Shown: positions 51,367 to 60,985, numbered from the stretch's first letter. The stretch: 64,000 bases of DNA from Candidatus Brevefilum sp. (GCA_019428905.1 JAHYJN010000001.1:112870-176869), one strand, 5' to 3'. Notes: a model not told the origin generated them from the sequence alone. Numbers and translations: made by a program.

Positions 51367-52725
51367 CTACCGGTCTTCCATTTTCTCGCGAACGGCTTCT
51401 GTAAACCGGTTTTTAACCCCCTCAAAGGGGATCCGCTCCATGATTCCAGCAAAGAAACCCAACACGATCAATTGTTCAGCTTCGTTTCTCGGGATGCCCC
51501 GGCTTAATAGGTAGAATAATTCGTTTTCATCGATCCTGCCAACCGTAGCCCCATGGGTGCAGCGTACATCATCCGCCAGGATCTCCAACCCTGGGATTGA
51601 ATCCGCACGAGCACCTTTACTGAGGATCAGGTTGCGGTTAGCCTGGTATCCATCCGTTCCAATCGCGCCAGGTGCCACATAGATCATCCCCTGCCACACT
51701 GAACGGCTTTGATCCAGCAAACCACCTTTGTAGAGCAGGTCGCTGGTCGTATTTCTCGCCAGGTGGTTCTGCTGTGTATCATGATCGAGGTGTTGATCAC
51801 CATTGGCAAAATAAAACCCGGACATCCGCCCGAAAGCACCGGGCTCAACCAGATCAACATCCGAAAAATTCTTCGTCAAATGTGTGCCCATAGCGCCGAA
51901 GATCCATTCCAGCCGTCCATCTTCCAGCACACGTGCCCGTTCACGCGTAAACGACCAGACATTTTTTCCCCAGGATTGTAATTCAACAAAATTCAGTTGT
52001 GCCCGTTTCCCAACGTGAATTTCTACAATGCCGCTGTGCAATAACTGCCCCGTCTTCTGTTCGCGTGGGGATGCTGACTCGTGGACAAAAGTGGCCTGCG
52101 CACCTTCTTCCAACCAGATCAGCAGGTGGTTTAGATAAGCCTCCCCTTCGCCTTCAGCACAGTACAAGCTGTGCAAGGGATTTTCGATGACGACATTTTT
52201 TGGCACATACAGCAACACACCATCTTGAGCTAAAGCGGCAGCCAGGGCTGCGAACTTATCCTCGTCAGGAGAAACAATTTGCCCCAATATTCGGCGCAAC
52301 AGTTCTGGAAATTCCTGTTCAGCTGTCCGGAAATCAACGAACACCACCCCCTGTTCCTCAAACACAGCATCCAAATGCCGAATGGTTTGCACCTTGCCAG
52401 TAATGATCTGCCCTGCGCGTTCTTCGCCTTTGGCGATAAAATCAACGCACCGAGAAAGGGGTGTTTGCATATTTTCTTGTTTTTTAGCATTTGGAAGTGT
52501 AAACAACGTCGTGTTCAAGCCACGTATGTCCGTGCGCCGCCAGGCCTCATCTTTTCGGGTGGGAAAAGGCAGCGCTTGATATGCTTCCCAGGCTTTGTAG
52601 CGATATGCCTGCAAATTCTCATCAGTAACTTCCGGGATCATATCCCGTGTGAAAGAGAAGCCTTCTAGTTCTACCTTGGCTGTTATTGAGGCTTTTTTCG
52701 TGATGATTTTCGGTGCTGGTGTCAT
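51367..52725 (-). CDS. sufD: Fe-S cluster assembly protein SufD
   Basis: 452 residues with the SufB/SufD beta-helix fold: EVHVGKRAQLNFVELQSWGKNVWSF-type segment (~residue 230), DHDTQQNHLARNTTSDLLYKGG (~320) and CTHGATVGRIDENELFYLLSRG near the C-terminus, the last being the SufD hallmark with conserved His. It forms the SufBC2D scaffold that builds Fe-S clusters. It follows sufB by 22 nt on the minus strand. Confidence 0.93.
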   Translation of the reverse strand: MTPAPKIITKKASITAKVELEGFSFTRDMIPEVTDENLQAYRYKAWEAYQALPFPTRKDEAWRRTDIRGLNTTLFTLPNAKKQENMQTPLSRCVDFIAKGEERAGQIITGKVQTIRHLDAVFEEQGVVFVDFRTAEQEFPELLRRILGQIVSPDEDKFAALAAALAQDGVLLYVPKNVVIENPLHSLYCAEGEGEAYLNHLLIWLEEGAQATFVHESASPREQKTGQLLHSGIVEIHVGKRAQLNFVELQSWGKNVWSFTRERARVLEDGRLEWIFGAMGTHLTKNFSDVDLVEPGAFGRMSGFYFANGDQHLDHDTQQNHLARNTTSDLLYKGGLLDQSRSVWQGMIYVAPGAIGTDGYQANRNLILSKGARADSIPGLEILADDVRCTHGATVGRIDENELFYLLSRGIPRNEAEQLIVLGFFAGIMERIPFEGVKNRFTEAVREKMEDR

Positions 52726-52747
52726 CTATCAATCCGCTTTCTTTTAT

Positions 52748-54160
52748 TTATCCAACAGAGCCAATCATCTGCAATTGGATCAGGCGGTTCATTTCGACCG
52801 CATATTCCATAGGCAGTTCCTTGACCAAAGGCTCAATGAACCCCGAGACAACCATCGTGGTGGCCTCTTCTTGGCTCAGCCCGCGGCTCATCAGGTAAAA
52901 CAACTGGTCTGCGCCGACTTTAGAGACCGTCGCTTCATGCCCGATGCTGACATCTTGGGCATCAACTTCGATGTAGGGATAGGTGTCTGATCGTGATTGT
53001 GGGTCAAGCAGCAGGGCATCACATACCACATTGGACTTTGAACCCTCAGCTTGTGAGTGCACCTTCAGCAGACCGCGATAAGATGAACGCCCATTACCGC
53101 GGCTGATCGATTTCGATGTGATCTTACTGCTTGTGTTGGGTGCAAAATGGATCGCTTTACCACCTGCATCCTGATGCTGCCCTGGGCCAGCAAAGGCAAC
53201 CGAAAGGATCTCACCATGTGCGCCCGGTTCCATTAAGTAGCAGGATGGGTACTTCATGGTCGTTTTAGACCCCAGGTTCGCATCTACCCATTCCATCGTC
53301 GCATTTTCATACACCTTAGCACGTTGTGTGACCAGGTTATATACATTATTAGACCAGTTTTGAATCGTCGAATAGCGCACACGTGCATTTTTCTTTACCA
53401 CAATTTCAATCACGCCGCTGTGGAATGAATTAGTTGAATAGAGGGGCGCAGTGCAGCCTTCAACATAATGCACCTGGGCGCCTTCATCAGCGATAATCAA
53501 AGACCGCTCAAATTGACCGATATTGGCTACATTCAAACGGAAGTAAGCTTGCAAAGGTAGGTCAACTTTCACCCCGGGCGGGATATAAACAAATGACCCG
53601 CCTGACCAGACTGCACTGTTCAATGCAGCAAATTTATTATCCTGGATGGGGATGACGGTTGAGAAGTATTCTTTGAAAATATCCGGGTGCTGTCGCAAGC
53701 CTTCTTCGATTGAAAGAAATATCACACCTTGTTTTTCCAGGTTTGCATTGATATTGTGATAAATCATTTCAGAATCATACTGAGCGCCAACCCCGGCCAG
53801 GTACTTTTGTTCAGCTTCGGGTATCCCTAATTTTTCAAAGGTGTTCTTAATCGTTTCAGGAACCTCATCCCAGGTTCGACCCTCACCATCGGTTGGCTTA
53901 ACGTAAAAATAAATATCGTCCAGATCCAAATCACTGAGGTCAGCACCCCAGGAAGGCATTGGCCTTTGCTGGAAATGTTTCAAAGCCTTCAGGCGAAAAT
54001 CCAGCATCCATTCCGGCTCACCTTTCTTGGCTGAAATCTGTCGCACAATCGTTTCATCCAACCCCTTATTGCTCTTAAAGACAAAGGTGTCAGGGTCACT
54101 AAACCCAAATTGGTACTCGTTTATTCCATCAAAAATATCAGTCTCCGGGTTTTTTCCCAT
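52748..54160 (-). CDS. sufB: Fe-S cluster assembly protein SufB
   Basis: 470 residues, very typical: [18 protein letters not shown] near the N-terminus, [28 protein letters not shown] and [22 protein letters not shown] near the end. It is the main scaffold subunit that receives sulfur. sufC is 21 nt upstream. No sufS, sufU or sufE is in this stretch, so sulfur donors must be encoded elsewhere. Confidence 0.95.
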   Translation of the reverse strand: MGKNPETDIFDGINEYQFGFSDPDTFVFKSNKGLDETIVRQISAKKGEPEWMLDFRLKALKHFQQRPMPSWGADLSDLDLDDIYFYVKPTDGEGRTWDEVPETIKNTFEKLGIPEAEQKYLAGVGAQYDSEMIYHNINANLEKQGVIFLSIEEGLRQHPDIFKEYFSTVIPIQDNKFAALNSAVWSGGSFVYIPPGVKVDLPLQAYFRLNVANIGQFERSLIIADEGAQVHYVEGCTAPLYSTNSFHSGVIEIVVKKNARVRYSTIQNWSNNVYNLVTQRAKVYENATMEWVDANLGSKTTMKYPSCYLMEPGAHGEILSVAFAGPGQHQDAGGKAIHFAPNTSSKITSKSISRGNGRSSYRGLLKVHSQAEGSKSNVVCDALLLDPQSRSDTYPYIEVDAQDVSIGHEATVSKVGADQLFYLMSRGLSQEEATTMVVSGFIEPLVKELPMEYAVEMNRLIQLQMIGSVG

Positions 54161-54181
54161 TGAAGACCTCCAGGTTCTTCG

Positions 54182-54958
54182 TTATGCCGCGTCCGTCTGG
54201 CCGTATTTTTCGCGCACCCAATCGTACCCGTGTTCTTCCAACTGCAACGCCAGTTTGTCTCCCCCGGATTCAACAATCCTGCCGTCAAACATCACATGGA
54301 CAAAGTCAGGCTGAAGATAATTTAATATTCGCTGGTAATGGGTGATCACCACCACACCCATTTTGGGTCCTTTGAGCGCATTAACCCCTTCAGAAACGAT
54401 GCGAATGGCATCAATATCCAGTCCAGAGTCGGTCTCATCCAGGATCGCAAAAGAGGGTTCCAGGGCAGCCAGCTGCAGGACCTCGGTGCGTTTCTTCTCT
54501 CCGCCTGAAAAGCCCTCGTTTAAATACCGCCCACCAAAGGCGTACTCCATTTCGATCAGGTCCATTTTGGCTTTGAGCAGTTTCCGAAACTCTAAAACCG
54601 AAATCTCCTCTTGAGGTGGATCTGCATGCCGCCGCTTGGCGTTTAATGCCGTCCGCAGGAAATTTGCCACTGTGACACCTGGAATAGAAACAGGGTACTG
54701 GAATGCAAGGAAGAGCCCTGCCCGAGAGCGTTCATCAGGTGCCAGTTCTAGTACGCTTTTCCCGTCCAACAGGATATCCCCCTGGGTAATCTCGTAATTC
54801 GGATGTCCCATAATCGCGTAAGCCAGGGTTGACTTGCCAGTGCCGTTAGGGCCCATGATCGCATGCACCTCCCCCCGGCGTACAGACAGGTTTAATCCTC
54901 TAATGATGGCATTACCTTCGATTGAAACATGCAGGTTTTGAATATCCAATTCGGGCAT
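54182..54958 (-). CDS. sufC: Fe-S cluster assembly ATPase SufC
   Basis: 258 residues. Walker A GPNGTGKST (~residue 36), signature FSGGEKKRTEVLQ and Walker B SFAILDETDSGLDID mark the ABC ATPase SufC, which drives conformational change in SufB-SufD. It is the first gene of the minus-strand suf operon, behind a near-consensus promoter at 55062-55034. Confidence 0.95.
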   Translation of the reverse strand: MPELDIQNLHVSIEGNAIIRGLNLSVRRGEVHAIMGPNGTGKSTLAYAIMGHPNYEITQGDILLDGKSVLELAPDERSRAGLFLAFQYPVSIPGVTVANFLRTALNAKRRHADPPQEEISVLEFRKLLKAKMDLIEMEYAFGGRYLNEGFSGGEKKRTEVLQLAALEPSFAILDETDSGLDIDAIRIVSEGVNALKGPKMGVVVITHYQRILNYLQPDFVHVMFDGRIVESGGDKLALQLEEHGYDWVREKYGQTDAA

Positions 54959-55033
54959 GGAGACACCTCAGTTCAGACCAATATTTTTAGCCCATATTGA
55001 TCATAATTATCTAATTGGTTTTTAGCAAACAGG

Positions 55034-55062
55034 ATTATAGCATGCAGAAATTTCAGTGTCAA
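55034..55062 (-). promoter_or_regulatory. Consensus sigma-70 promoter of the suf operon
   Basis: On the minus strand TTGACA (55062-55057), a 17-nt spacer and TATAAT (55039-55034): both hexamers are perfect. The start would be near 55027, giving a ~70-nt leader to sufC. Confidence 0.85.
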
Positions 55063-55079
55063 TATTTTGGATAAATATC
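55061..55079. promoter_or_regulatory. Putative SufR-type operator at the suf promoter
   Basis: Minus strand GATATTTATCCAAAATATT contains the dyad ATATTT-N5-AAATAT and abuts the -35 box. The same 19-mer, apart from its three central bases, occurs in reverse orientation ahead of the SufR-like gene (56834-56852). Operator function is inferred. Confidence 0.5.
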
Positions 55080-55314
55080 TAATAAATTATCGACAAAACG
55101 TAAAAATTTTATTTTTGGCACACATAAATAAATGCCCAATCCTGGATAAGAACAAATAAAGAACGCATTCACCAGGGTTGACATTCAGTTGAATATTGAC
55201 GCACCATTAACGATCAGACACAGTGTGTGCTGGAAAACCACCATAAATTCTGTTGTTAGTCGATCGTCAGCAATGACCTACTGCCAGAGTTAACAGCGCG
55301 CGGCGCGTGGGTAC
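55080..55314. other. Non-coding AT-rich stretch upstream of the suf promoter
   Basis: AT-rich sequence between the suf promoter and the end of a small membrane-protein gene. I see no gene, hairpin or repeat that I can support. Confidence 0.4.
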
Positions 55315-55479
55315 TTAAAGACCCTTGAGGTAGGTCGCTAAGATCAACAACAGCCAGGCAACGGCCACCAATACAAAGCTTAACCCAGGTACGAGTGAAA
55401 ATATGGTTAAGATGATACCCAAAAGGCCAACAATAAGCGCGATCAACCAAACAATTTTTTTCGGGGCATTGAGTTTCAT
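55315..55479 (-). CDS. Small two-helix membrane protein
   Basis: 54 residues from the ATG at 55479, preceded by GGAG. Lys-rich start (MKLNAPKK), then two hydrophobic helices (IVWLIALIVGLLGIILTIF and LSFVLVAVAWLLLILATYL) separated by SLVPG. Similar short two-helix proteins are common in Anaerolineae-like genomes; function unknown. Confidence 0.65.
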   Translation of the reverse strand: MKLNAPKKIVWLIALIVGLLGIILTIFSLVPGLSFVLVAVAWLLLILATYLKGL

Positions 55480-55639
55480 AAGTTCTCCAATCAATAGCGG
55501 GTTTTGTGACCTGATTATAACATACATTTCAGCACTACTCAATTTCTTTTATTTATGTCACTTTTTCCTATACAGCAACCACGAATCTATGCTAAAATTA
55601 TTAAATAACCCGATAACCATTAACCAGAAAGGATTAATT

Positions 55640-56134
55640 ATGGGACTGTTCAAAAGGAAACCCAAAGATGACGGCTTGCAGGCTGATTTAGATCAAGCCA
55701 AGAAAGAAGCTGAAGGGGCAAAAAAGGCCCTCAAAGACATGATGGATCAGAATGTCGAATCCAAGCAATTGAAAGCTGCTGCAGAAAAGAAAGCCCAAGA
55801 GGCAGAGAAGAAAATGGCAGAACTGGAGAGCAAACTGAAAGGGTTGACAGAGGCAAAATCTCGCGAAGAGATGGCTGAGGCGCGCCAGAAGGCCATGGAT
55901 GAGCGCAAAGCTAAACTCGCCGAACAGAAGAAACTAAACCTCATCGCCACTCACACGGTGCAAGAGGGCGAAACATTGAGCCATGTTGCTTTGAAGTACT
56001 ACAAGCATGCCACACCGCCCTATTGGAAGTTCTTGTTAGAGCATAACACTGTGGTCCTCAAAGGCAATGAACGCAATGTTCGCGTCGGAATGGAATTGGA
56101 AATCCCGGAACTGCCAGAAGATCTAAAAGATTGA
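55640..56134 (+). CDS. Coiled-coil protein with C-terminal LysM domain
   Basis: 164 residues from the ATG at 55640 (AGAAAGGA upstream). N-terminus MGLFKRKPKD has no signal peptide. Residues ~15-100 are a long Lys/Glu/Ala coiled coil. Residues ~108-160 form a LysM-like domain (HTVQEGETLSHVALKYYKH...VRVGMELEIPE). This matches cytoplasmic LysM proteins of the LysM-BON type in organisation only. It is followed 12 nt later by an unknown gene. Confidence 0.8.
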   Translation: MGLFKRKPKDDGLQADLDQAKKEAEGAKKALKDMMDQNVESKQLKAAAEKKAQEAEKKMAELESKLKGLTEAKSREEMAEARQKAMDERKAKLAEQKKLNLIATHTVQEGETLSHVALKYYKHATPPYWKFLLEHNTVVLKGNERNVRVGMELEIPELPEDLKD

Positions 56135-56146
56135 TTCGGCGGATAA

Positions 56147-56758
56147 ATGGATCTCAGTACCATCTTTGAATCTGTAACGGCACAGCTTACAGATCAACAA
56201 TCAACATTGAACGAGGCTGACACCTATAACCATGACCATGGGGATCATATGGTGCAAATTTTCAGCCTCATTCAGAATGCCGTCTCCCAAAAATCGGAGC
56301 AACCTGTCGCTGAACAACTCAATTATGCCAGCCAGGTTGTAGAAAAGGAAGCCGACAGCGGTTCTGCGAAGCTCTATGCACAGGGACTGGCCAAAGCTGC
56401 CCAGAATTTTTCCGGTTCAGAGCTTCAACCGGACACCCTGGGCTTGCTGGTGAAAAGCCTGCTCAATGTGGAAGAACCCCCGCAAAAGAAACAGGAAACC
56501 GGCTTTTTAGGGTCATTACTTTCAGGATTAATGGGCAAACCCGAGACACCGAAAGAAGACCAGAAGCTGGGCATTGACGAACTATTGCGCGCCGGTATGG
56601 CTTTTTATCAATCGAAGCAAGAAGGCGGCAGCACGACCGAAGCCTTGATGGGTGCGTTGATGGCAGCCAGCCCGTTGGGCGCTTCATCACATCGCTCAAT
56701 GTCTGGTTCGTTGGTAGGCTCAACCATTATGGATTTTGCCAAGTCTTTCAAAAATTAA
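56147..56758 (+). CDS. Unknown protein, probable partner of LysM protein
   Basis: 203 residues, acidic and helical, without signal peptide or cysteine. A motif NEADTYNHDHGDHMVQIF near residue 22 recalls the nucleotide-site pattern of DAK2/DhaL-type domains, but the rest is not clearly that fold. A Gly/Leu-rich segment (GFLGSLLSGLMGKPE, ~123-137) follows. It ends at a clear terminator. I assign no function. Confidence 0.6.
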   Translation: MDLSTIFESVTAQLTDQQSTLNEADTYNHDHGDHMVQIFSLIQNAVSQKSEQPVAEQLNYASQVVEKEADSGSAKLYAQGLAKAAQNFSGSELQPDTLGLLVKSLLNVEEPPQKKQETGFLGSLLSGLMGKPETPKEDQKLGIDELLRAGMAFYQSKQEGGSTTEALMGALMAASPLGASSHRSMSGSLVGSTIMDFAKSFKN

Positions 56759-56790
56759 GACTTACTTAGATATCCAAAATTCTACACAAA

Positions 56791-56818
56791 AAGATGTCCT
56801 TTCTGGACATCTTTTTTG
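56791..56818 (+). terminator. Intrinsic terminator
   Basis: AAAAGATGTCC pairs with GGACATCTTTT around a short TTTCT loop, followed by TT. It ends the LysM/unknown gene pair. Confidence 0.85.
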
Positions 56819-56833
56819 GTAAAATAACAATCG

Positions 56834-56852
56834 AATATTTACCATAAATATC
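56834..56852. promoter_or_regulatory. Putative SufR-type operator at the sufR promoter
   Basis: AATATTTACCATAAATATC contains the same ATATTT-N5-AAATAT dyad as the suf promoter site. It ends 8 nt before a TTGACA (56860-56865), which pairs with TAAAAT (56884-56889) over an 18-nt spacer. Autoregulation of the SufR-like gene is inferred. Confidence 0.5.
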
Positions 56853-56937
56853 ATATATATTGACAAATCTAAATTGCCCGTGCTAAAATCACACACATAA
56901 ATCAGATAAATCAAGTCAATATTTTAAGGTATAGCCA

Positions 56938-57558
56938 ATGAAAAGCACTCGTGAAAAGATATTAAGGACGCTGCTTGCCTTTCCAGGTTCAACCATTAAT
57001 GACCTGGCTGAGGCTGTCGGCATCAACGGCATCTCGATTCGGCATCATCTCACCGCCCTTGAAGCTGAAGACCTGGTCACCGCCAGTGAAGAGCGGCATG
57101 GGGTCGGGCGGCCGCGTTTGATCTACTCCCTAACGGACCGGGGCATTGAAAAATTCCCGACCAGCTACCTGCGCCTGACACAGCGCATCATGGATTCACT
57201 CAGCGCGAAAATGTCCCCAACAGAACTCAAAGCACTCTTTGAGGAAATCGGTGCTGAAATTGCTGAGCCCTATCAAATCGGACTTGAAGGCATATCCCTG
57301 GATGAGCGCATCATACTGGTAATAACGGCACTCACCAATGAAGGCCTGATTGTCGAAGCCAAAAAAAATGAAGACCATTACCTACTGACGAGCTTGTCCT
57401 GCCCTTACTACCGCATTGGCTTGGACTATCCTGTGGTTTGCACCCTGGATCACACATTAATCTCCAACCTGATGGGCACACCAGTGGATATCGAATCATG
57501 CATTTGTGAAGGCTCTGATCGCTGTACATTTACCATCCCACGACATAAAGAAGGATAA
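56938..57558 (+). CDS. SufR-like winged-helix regulator with Cys-rich C-terminus
   Basis: 206 residues. Residues ~1-70 are an ArsR/DeoR-type winged helix (STINDLAEAVGINGISIRHHLTALEAEDLV, then GVGRPRLIYSLTDRG). The C-terminal third has cysteines in the order CX12C, then CIC and a final C (SLSCPYYRIG...ESCICEGSDRC), consistent with an Fe-S sensing domain like that of SufR. SufR represses suf genes when its cluster is intact. It is cotranscribed with a SufT/MIP18-like gene. Confidence 0.8.
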   Translation: MKSTREKILRTLLAFPGSTINDLAEAVGINGISIRHHLTALEAEDLVTASEERHGVGRPRLIYSLTDRGIEKFPTSYLRLTQRIMDSLSAKMSPTELKALFEEIGAEIAEPYQIGLEGISLDERIILVITALTNEGLIVEAKKNEDHYLLTSLSCPYYRIGLDYPVVCTLDHTLISNLMGTPVDIESCICEGSDRCTFTIPRHKEG

Positions 57559-57559
57559 C

Positions 57560-57907
57560 ATGACTGACGAAAATTCATCCAACATTACCACCTGGGATAT
57601 CGAACACACCCATCCAGATTTATTACCCGCCCTTGAAGACGGCTTGAGCGAAATCACCGACCCAGAACTGGGTTTGAACATCATTCAGCTGGGGTTGGTG
57701 CGCAATGTGGTTTTCAAAGAAGATCATGCCGTGATCACGATGATCCTCACCACACCCTACTGTCCCTACGGACCATCGATGATGGAAAGCACCCGCAAAA
57801 AAGCAGAGACCATCTTGAACATACCCACCAAGATCAATTATGGCGAAGAAACCTGGGATCGAACTATGATGGAAGACGGTATAGCGGATGATTGGGGCTT
57901 GTACTAG
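57560..57907 (+). CDS. MIP18/DUF59 family Fe-S assembly protein (SufT-like)
   Basis: 115 residues from the ATG at 57560, preceded by AAGGA and 1 nt after the SufR-like stop. DUF59 signatures: ITDPELGLNIIQLGLVRNV and MILTTPYCPYGPSMMES, including the conserved Cys. These proteins help mature Fe-S proteins. An N-terminal ~20-residue acidic stretch precedes the domain. Confidence 0.88.
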   Translation: MTDENSSNITTWDIEHTHPDLLPALEDGLSEITDPELGLNIIQLGLVRNVVFKEDHAVITMILTTPYCPYGPSMMESTRKKAETILNIPTKINYGEETWDRTMMEDGIADDWGLY

Positions 57908-57922
57908 GCACAAGCCCACATT

Positions 57923-58106
57923 AAGGGGCTATCCCTAAAGCACAACGACAACAAAAAATTTGACCAAAATCAACGAACGTACCGCGTAGAGACGGCCCGG
58001 CAGGTCGTTTCCACGCATTAATTGCGTTTAACCGTTCTGTAACTCAGCTGATTAAAAAATTTTATTGAAAGGGAGCTGTCTCCTTTACTTTTGGGACAGT
58101 TCCTAG
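57923..58106. repeat. MITE-like element with imperfect terminal inverted repeats
   Basis: AAGGGGCTATCCCTAAAG on the left and the reverse complement of CTTTTGGGACAGTTCCTAG on the right share CTxTCCCxAAAG, the type of end seen on several bacterial insertion sequences. The 184 bp between hold no gene. No target duplication is clear. Confidence 0.4.
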
Positions 58107-58144
58107 TTATCTACACAAATTCTTTTTTTTAACACTCAGATGCT

Positions 58145-58471
58145 TTATCGGTCAAAAAAATTGACCAATTTCATACCAAGAGCCAAATCTCCAAAGACTT
58201 TGACTTTTCCCAACATATAGGCTTTCATTGCGTCCATTTTACCAGTCAGCAAATTGACCCCATCCACTGCATCTGCTTTGATCGTCAAATCGGGGTTGGC
58301 GGTTTTTCCTTCCTCAATGGTACAGGTTTGATCATTTATTTTGATCACCCAATCCGAGGCTTGCTCCCCCGTAAACATACACTGTACAACGGCAAAAACA
58401 CCTTGAGCTTTTTCTGCATTAAAATAATCAGGGATTGAAGTCATCAATTCATGGACATTAGTTTCACTCAT
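58145..58471 (-). CDS. SCP2 sterol-carrier-domain protein
   Basis: 108 residues. The SCP2 fold is shown by VFAVVQCMFTGEQASDWVIKINDQTCTIEEGKTANPDLTIKADAVDGVNLLTGK, ending in a C-terminal hydrophobic helix. Such small bacterial proteins bind lipids or fatty acyl groups. It follows a methyltransferase gene by 12 nt on the minus strand, and both may act on a lipid substrate. Confidence 0.85.
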   Translation of the reverse strand: MSETNVHELMTSIPDYFNAEKAQGVFAVVQCMFTGEQASDWVIKINDQTCTIEEGKTANPDLTIKADAVDGVNLLTGKMDAMKAYMLGKVKVFGDLALGMKLVNFFDR

Positions 58472-58483
58472 TAAACGCTCCTT

Positions 58484-59062
58484 TTATGGATTAGGGTTGC
58501 CTTTATCAACAATTACCCAGGCGATGCCGTCTTCCTTGTGTAACGCCAATTTTTGGATGCCTTCAAAATCACACATATCGATGATTTCTTGGGGCCTCCG
58601 AAAATGGCTGCGCATTAAAAGCAGTTTCTCGCCAAGGGCAATCAATTTGACCACCCAATTGTGGATGTTGGGTTCTTCGATCACCATTTTCCCGCCAGGC
58701 CGGAGTGTGCGCCAAATCTCATCCAACGTCCGTTGTTGGTCAGCCACGTGATGAAACACATCAACCATGATCACCCGATCAAAGGACCCGTCAAGAAAAG
58801 GCAGTTTTTCGGACTCAGCGTTGATCACAGACAGACCTTTCTTTTCGGCAATTTGCAGCATTTTCATGGCTGAATCTGCAATAATCGCGTTCGGTGTAAT
58901 CGTGATCAACTGTGATGTAACGCGACCTGTCCCGCCACCGACATCCAGCAGGGTGTGGTGTGGTTCAAGATCGATAAATTTATGAATGCTTAAAGTGGCA
59001 TTCCGACCAAACACCCAATCATATATTGGGCCAATCACGTTAAAATGGTCAAATTTTGCCAT
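58484..59062 (-). CDS. UbiE-like SAM-dependent methyltransferase
   Basis: 192 residues. Motif I LLDVGGGTGRVTS (~residue 37), acidic SAM-binding ADSAMKMLQIA, FDRVIMVDVFHHVADQ and WRTLRPGGKMVIEEP are class I methyltransferase motifs of the UbiE/COQ5 type. It lies 9 nt downstream of feoB and upstream of the SCP2 gene. Substrate unknown, possibly a lipid. Confidence 0.85.
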   Translation of the reverse strand: MAKFDHFNVIGPIYDWVFGRNATLSIHKFIDLEPHHTLLDVGGGTGRVTSQLITITPNAIIADSAMKMLQIAEKKGLSVINAESEKLPFLDGSFDRVIMVDVFHHVADQQRTLDEIWRTLRPGGKMVIEEPNIHNWVVKLIALGEKLLLMRSHFRRPQEIIDMCDFEGIQKLALHKEDGIAWVIVDKGNPNP

Positions 59063-59071
59063 AAGGTTCCG

Positions 59072-60985
59072 TTAGTAAAAGATTGCTGAAATGCCCCGAG
59101 CGACCAAACTGGCCAGTGTGGCAATCAGGGTCGTCATACCAACGATATACCACATCGCCTTGCCGCCCATTTCTTTCCGAATTACCAACATCGTCGCCAA
59201 ACAGGGGACATAAAATACAACAAAAACGGCAAATGTGATCATCTGGACCGGTGTCATCACCTGGGAAAAGGTCATGCTGCCCAACGCCTGTCCCAACATC
59301 ACCAACGACAGTTCCTTCCGTAAAACGCCGAATATCAAAGGTACACCCACTTCACTTGGCAGCCCCAAAATCCAAGACAGCGGACGCACGAGTGCATTGA
59401 GGTAAACAGCTAAGTTAAGGTATTGCAGGACGGAGAGGACGGCGCTCCCAACAATCAACAAAGGCCAGGCTTCAACAATGAACTCTCGGATCCGCCACCA
59501 GGCCTTGCTGAACACAGTCCTTATCGTTGGCACCCGGTAAACTGGCATTTCTAAAATTAAACCCGGGGATTCGTCTGGCACAAGCTTGTTTAGTACCCGA
59601 GCGGTTAAAGCGATCACAAATAGGTCAAATAAATAGATCGCCAGCGCCAATCCTGGTCCTAAATAAAAGGCAACCAGGCCAAAGACCACCGCCAGGCGTG
59701 CGGCACAAGGGACCAGTGTGGACAGGGCAGCCGAGATAAACCGCTCCCGCTTATCCTCTAGGATGCGGGTAGACATGATAGCTGGCACATTGCAGCCAAA
59801 GCCTAAAATAAATGGCACGATCGATTTTCCATGCAAGCCCAATTTGTGCATCAGGGCATCCATCATAAAGGCCACCCTGGGCAGGTAACCGATATCCTCC
59901 AGTATCCCGAGACCAACTAAAAATGGGACCAGGTAGGGCAGCACAATCGCCACGCCCCCAGAGATACCCTGGATCAGGCCGATCAAGACCTGCCCAATGA
60001 AACCCTCAGGATGAGGAAATTGAGCCGCAAGCCAAACTTCAAACCCTTCGAACAGGTCCATGAGTGGGGCTTCGACCAACCCCCCAACGCTGTAGACCAC
60101 CTGGAAAAACAAGAACATGATCACAATCAACCCGATATACCCCCAAAATGGATGCAGGAGAATATCATCCAGTTTGTCCCGAAAAGTGATCTGTCGTTTG
60201 CCCTGTTTGATCACTGATTGGGCAATTTGGGTTGCCAATTTGTTACGCGCATTACTGATAACCCATTCTGCGGATCCCCCATACTGATGTGCCAGGGATT
60301 CCCGGATTGTTTTGAGATCAGCCATTATCCGAGGAGCCTGGTCTGCGAGCTCCTCCAAGATGATCGTGTCACCCTCAATTAATTTGATCGCAAATGCGCG
60401 GGGGTTAAGGTAACTTGCGATACCAGATATCGAATCCGCCAGCACATCCAATATTTTCTCTAAGCCCTCATGATACACGGGTTGACCAGGTAACTGACGC
60501 ATCGTGCCAACCCGGTGAGCCTGGATAAATAGCGGTTGGATTCCCCGTCCTTTGGAGGCAATCATCGGAACCACGGGGACGCCAATCTTTTCCTCAAGAC
60601 CCACAACATCAACATGAATCCCCAAGCGATCGGCCTCATCCATCATATTCAAAGCGATCACCATGGGGATGTTTAGTTCGAGCAATTCCACCGTCATCAA
60701 CAGACCATGAGACAGGTTGGAAGCGTCTAAAACATTTACCACCACATCGATTTCATTCGATGTCAGGTATTTGATCACTTCACGTTCTGCTGGGTTGGTC
60801 CCGGCCAGTGAATATGTTCCGGGCAAATCCACCACATCGACGACACCCCCTAACAGTCGGACCGAGGACTCAGTATAAGTAACCGTTGTTCCTGAAAAAT
60901 TACCTGTTTCCGCCTTATACCCTGCAATCTGGTTAAATAAGGTGCTTTTCCCACAGTTGGGCTGGCCAATTAAACCAATGCGCAT
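59072..60985 (-). CDS. feoB: Ferrous iron transporter FeoB
   Basis: 637 residues. The cytosolic G domain has G1 GQPNCGKST (residue 7), G2-region GTTVTYTE, G3 DLPGTYSL and G4 NMMDEADR. The membrane part has two inverted Gate regions (VPCAARLAVVFGLVAF and VPCLATMLVIRKEMG) with the conserved Cys of bacterial FeoB. It imports Fe2+, important for the Fe-S and [NiFe] enzymes here. It overlaps feoA by one base. Confidence 0.95.
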   Translation of the reverse strand: MRIGLIGQPNCGKSTLFNQIAGYKAETGNFSGTTVTYTESSVRLLGGVVDVVDLPGTYSLAGTNPAEREVIKYLTSNEIDVVVNVLDASNLSHGLLMTVELLELNIPMVIALNMMDEADRLGIHVDVVGLEEKIGVPVVPMIASKGRGIQPLFIQAHRVGTMRQLPGQPVYHEGLEKILDVLADSISGIASYLNPRAFAIKLIEGDTIILEELADQAPRIMADLKTIRESLAHQYGGSAEWVISNARNKLATQIAQSVIKQGKRQITFRDKLDDILLHPFWGYIGLIVIMFLFFQVVYSVGGLVEAPLMDLFEGFEVWLAAQFPHPEGFIGQVLIGLIQGISGGVAIVLPYLVPFLVGLGILEDIGYLPRVAFMMDALMHKLGLHGKSIVPFILGFGCNVPAIMSTRILEDKRERFISAALSTLVPCAARLAVVFGLVAFYLGPGLALAIYLFDLFVIALTARVLNKLVPDESPGLILEMPVYRVPTIRTVFSKAWWRIREFIVEAWPLLIVGSAVLSVLQYLNLAVYLNALVRPLSWILGLPSEVGVPLIFGVLRKELSLVMLGQALGSMTFSQVMTPVQMITFAVFVVFYVPCLATMLVIRKEMGGKAMWYIVGMTTLIATLASLVARGISAIFY

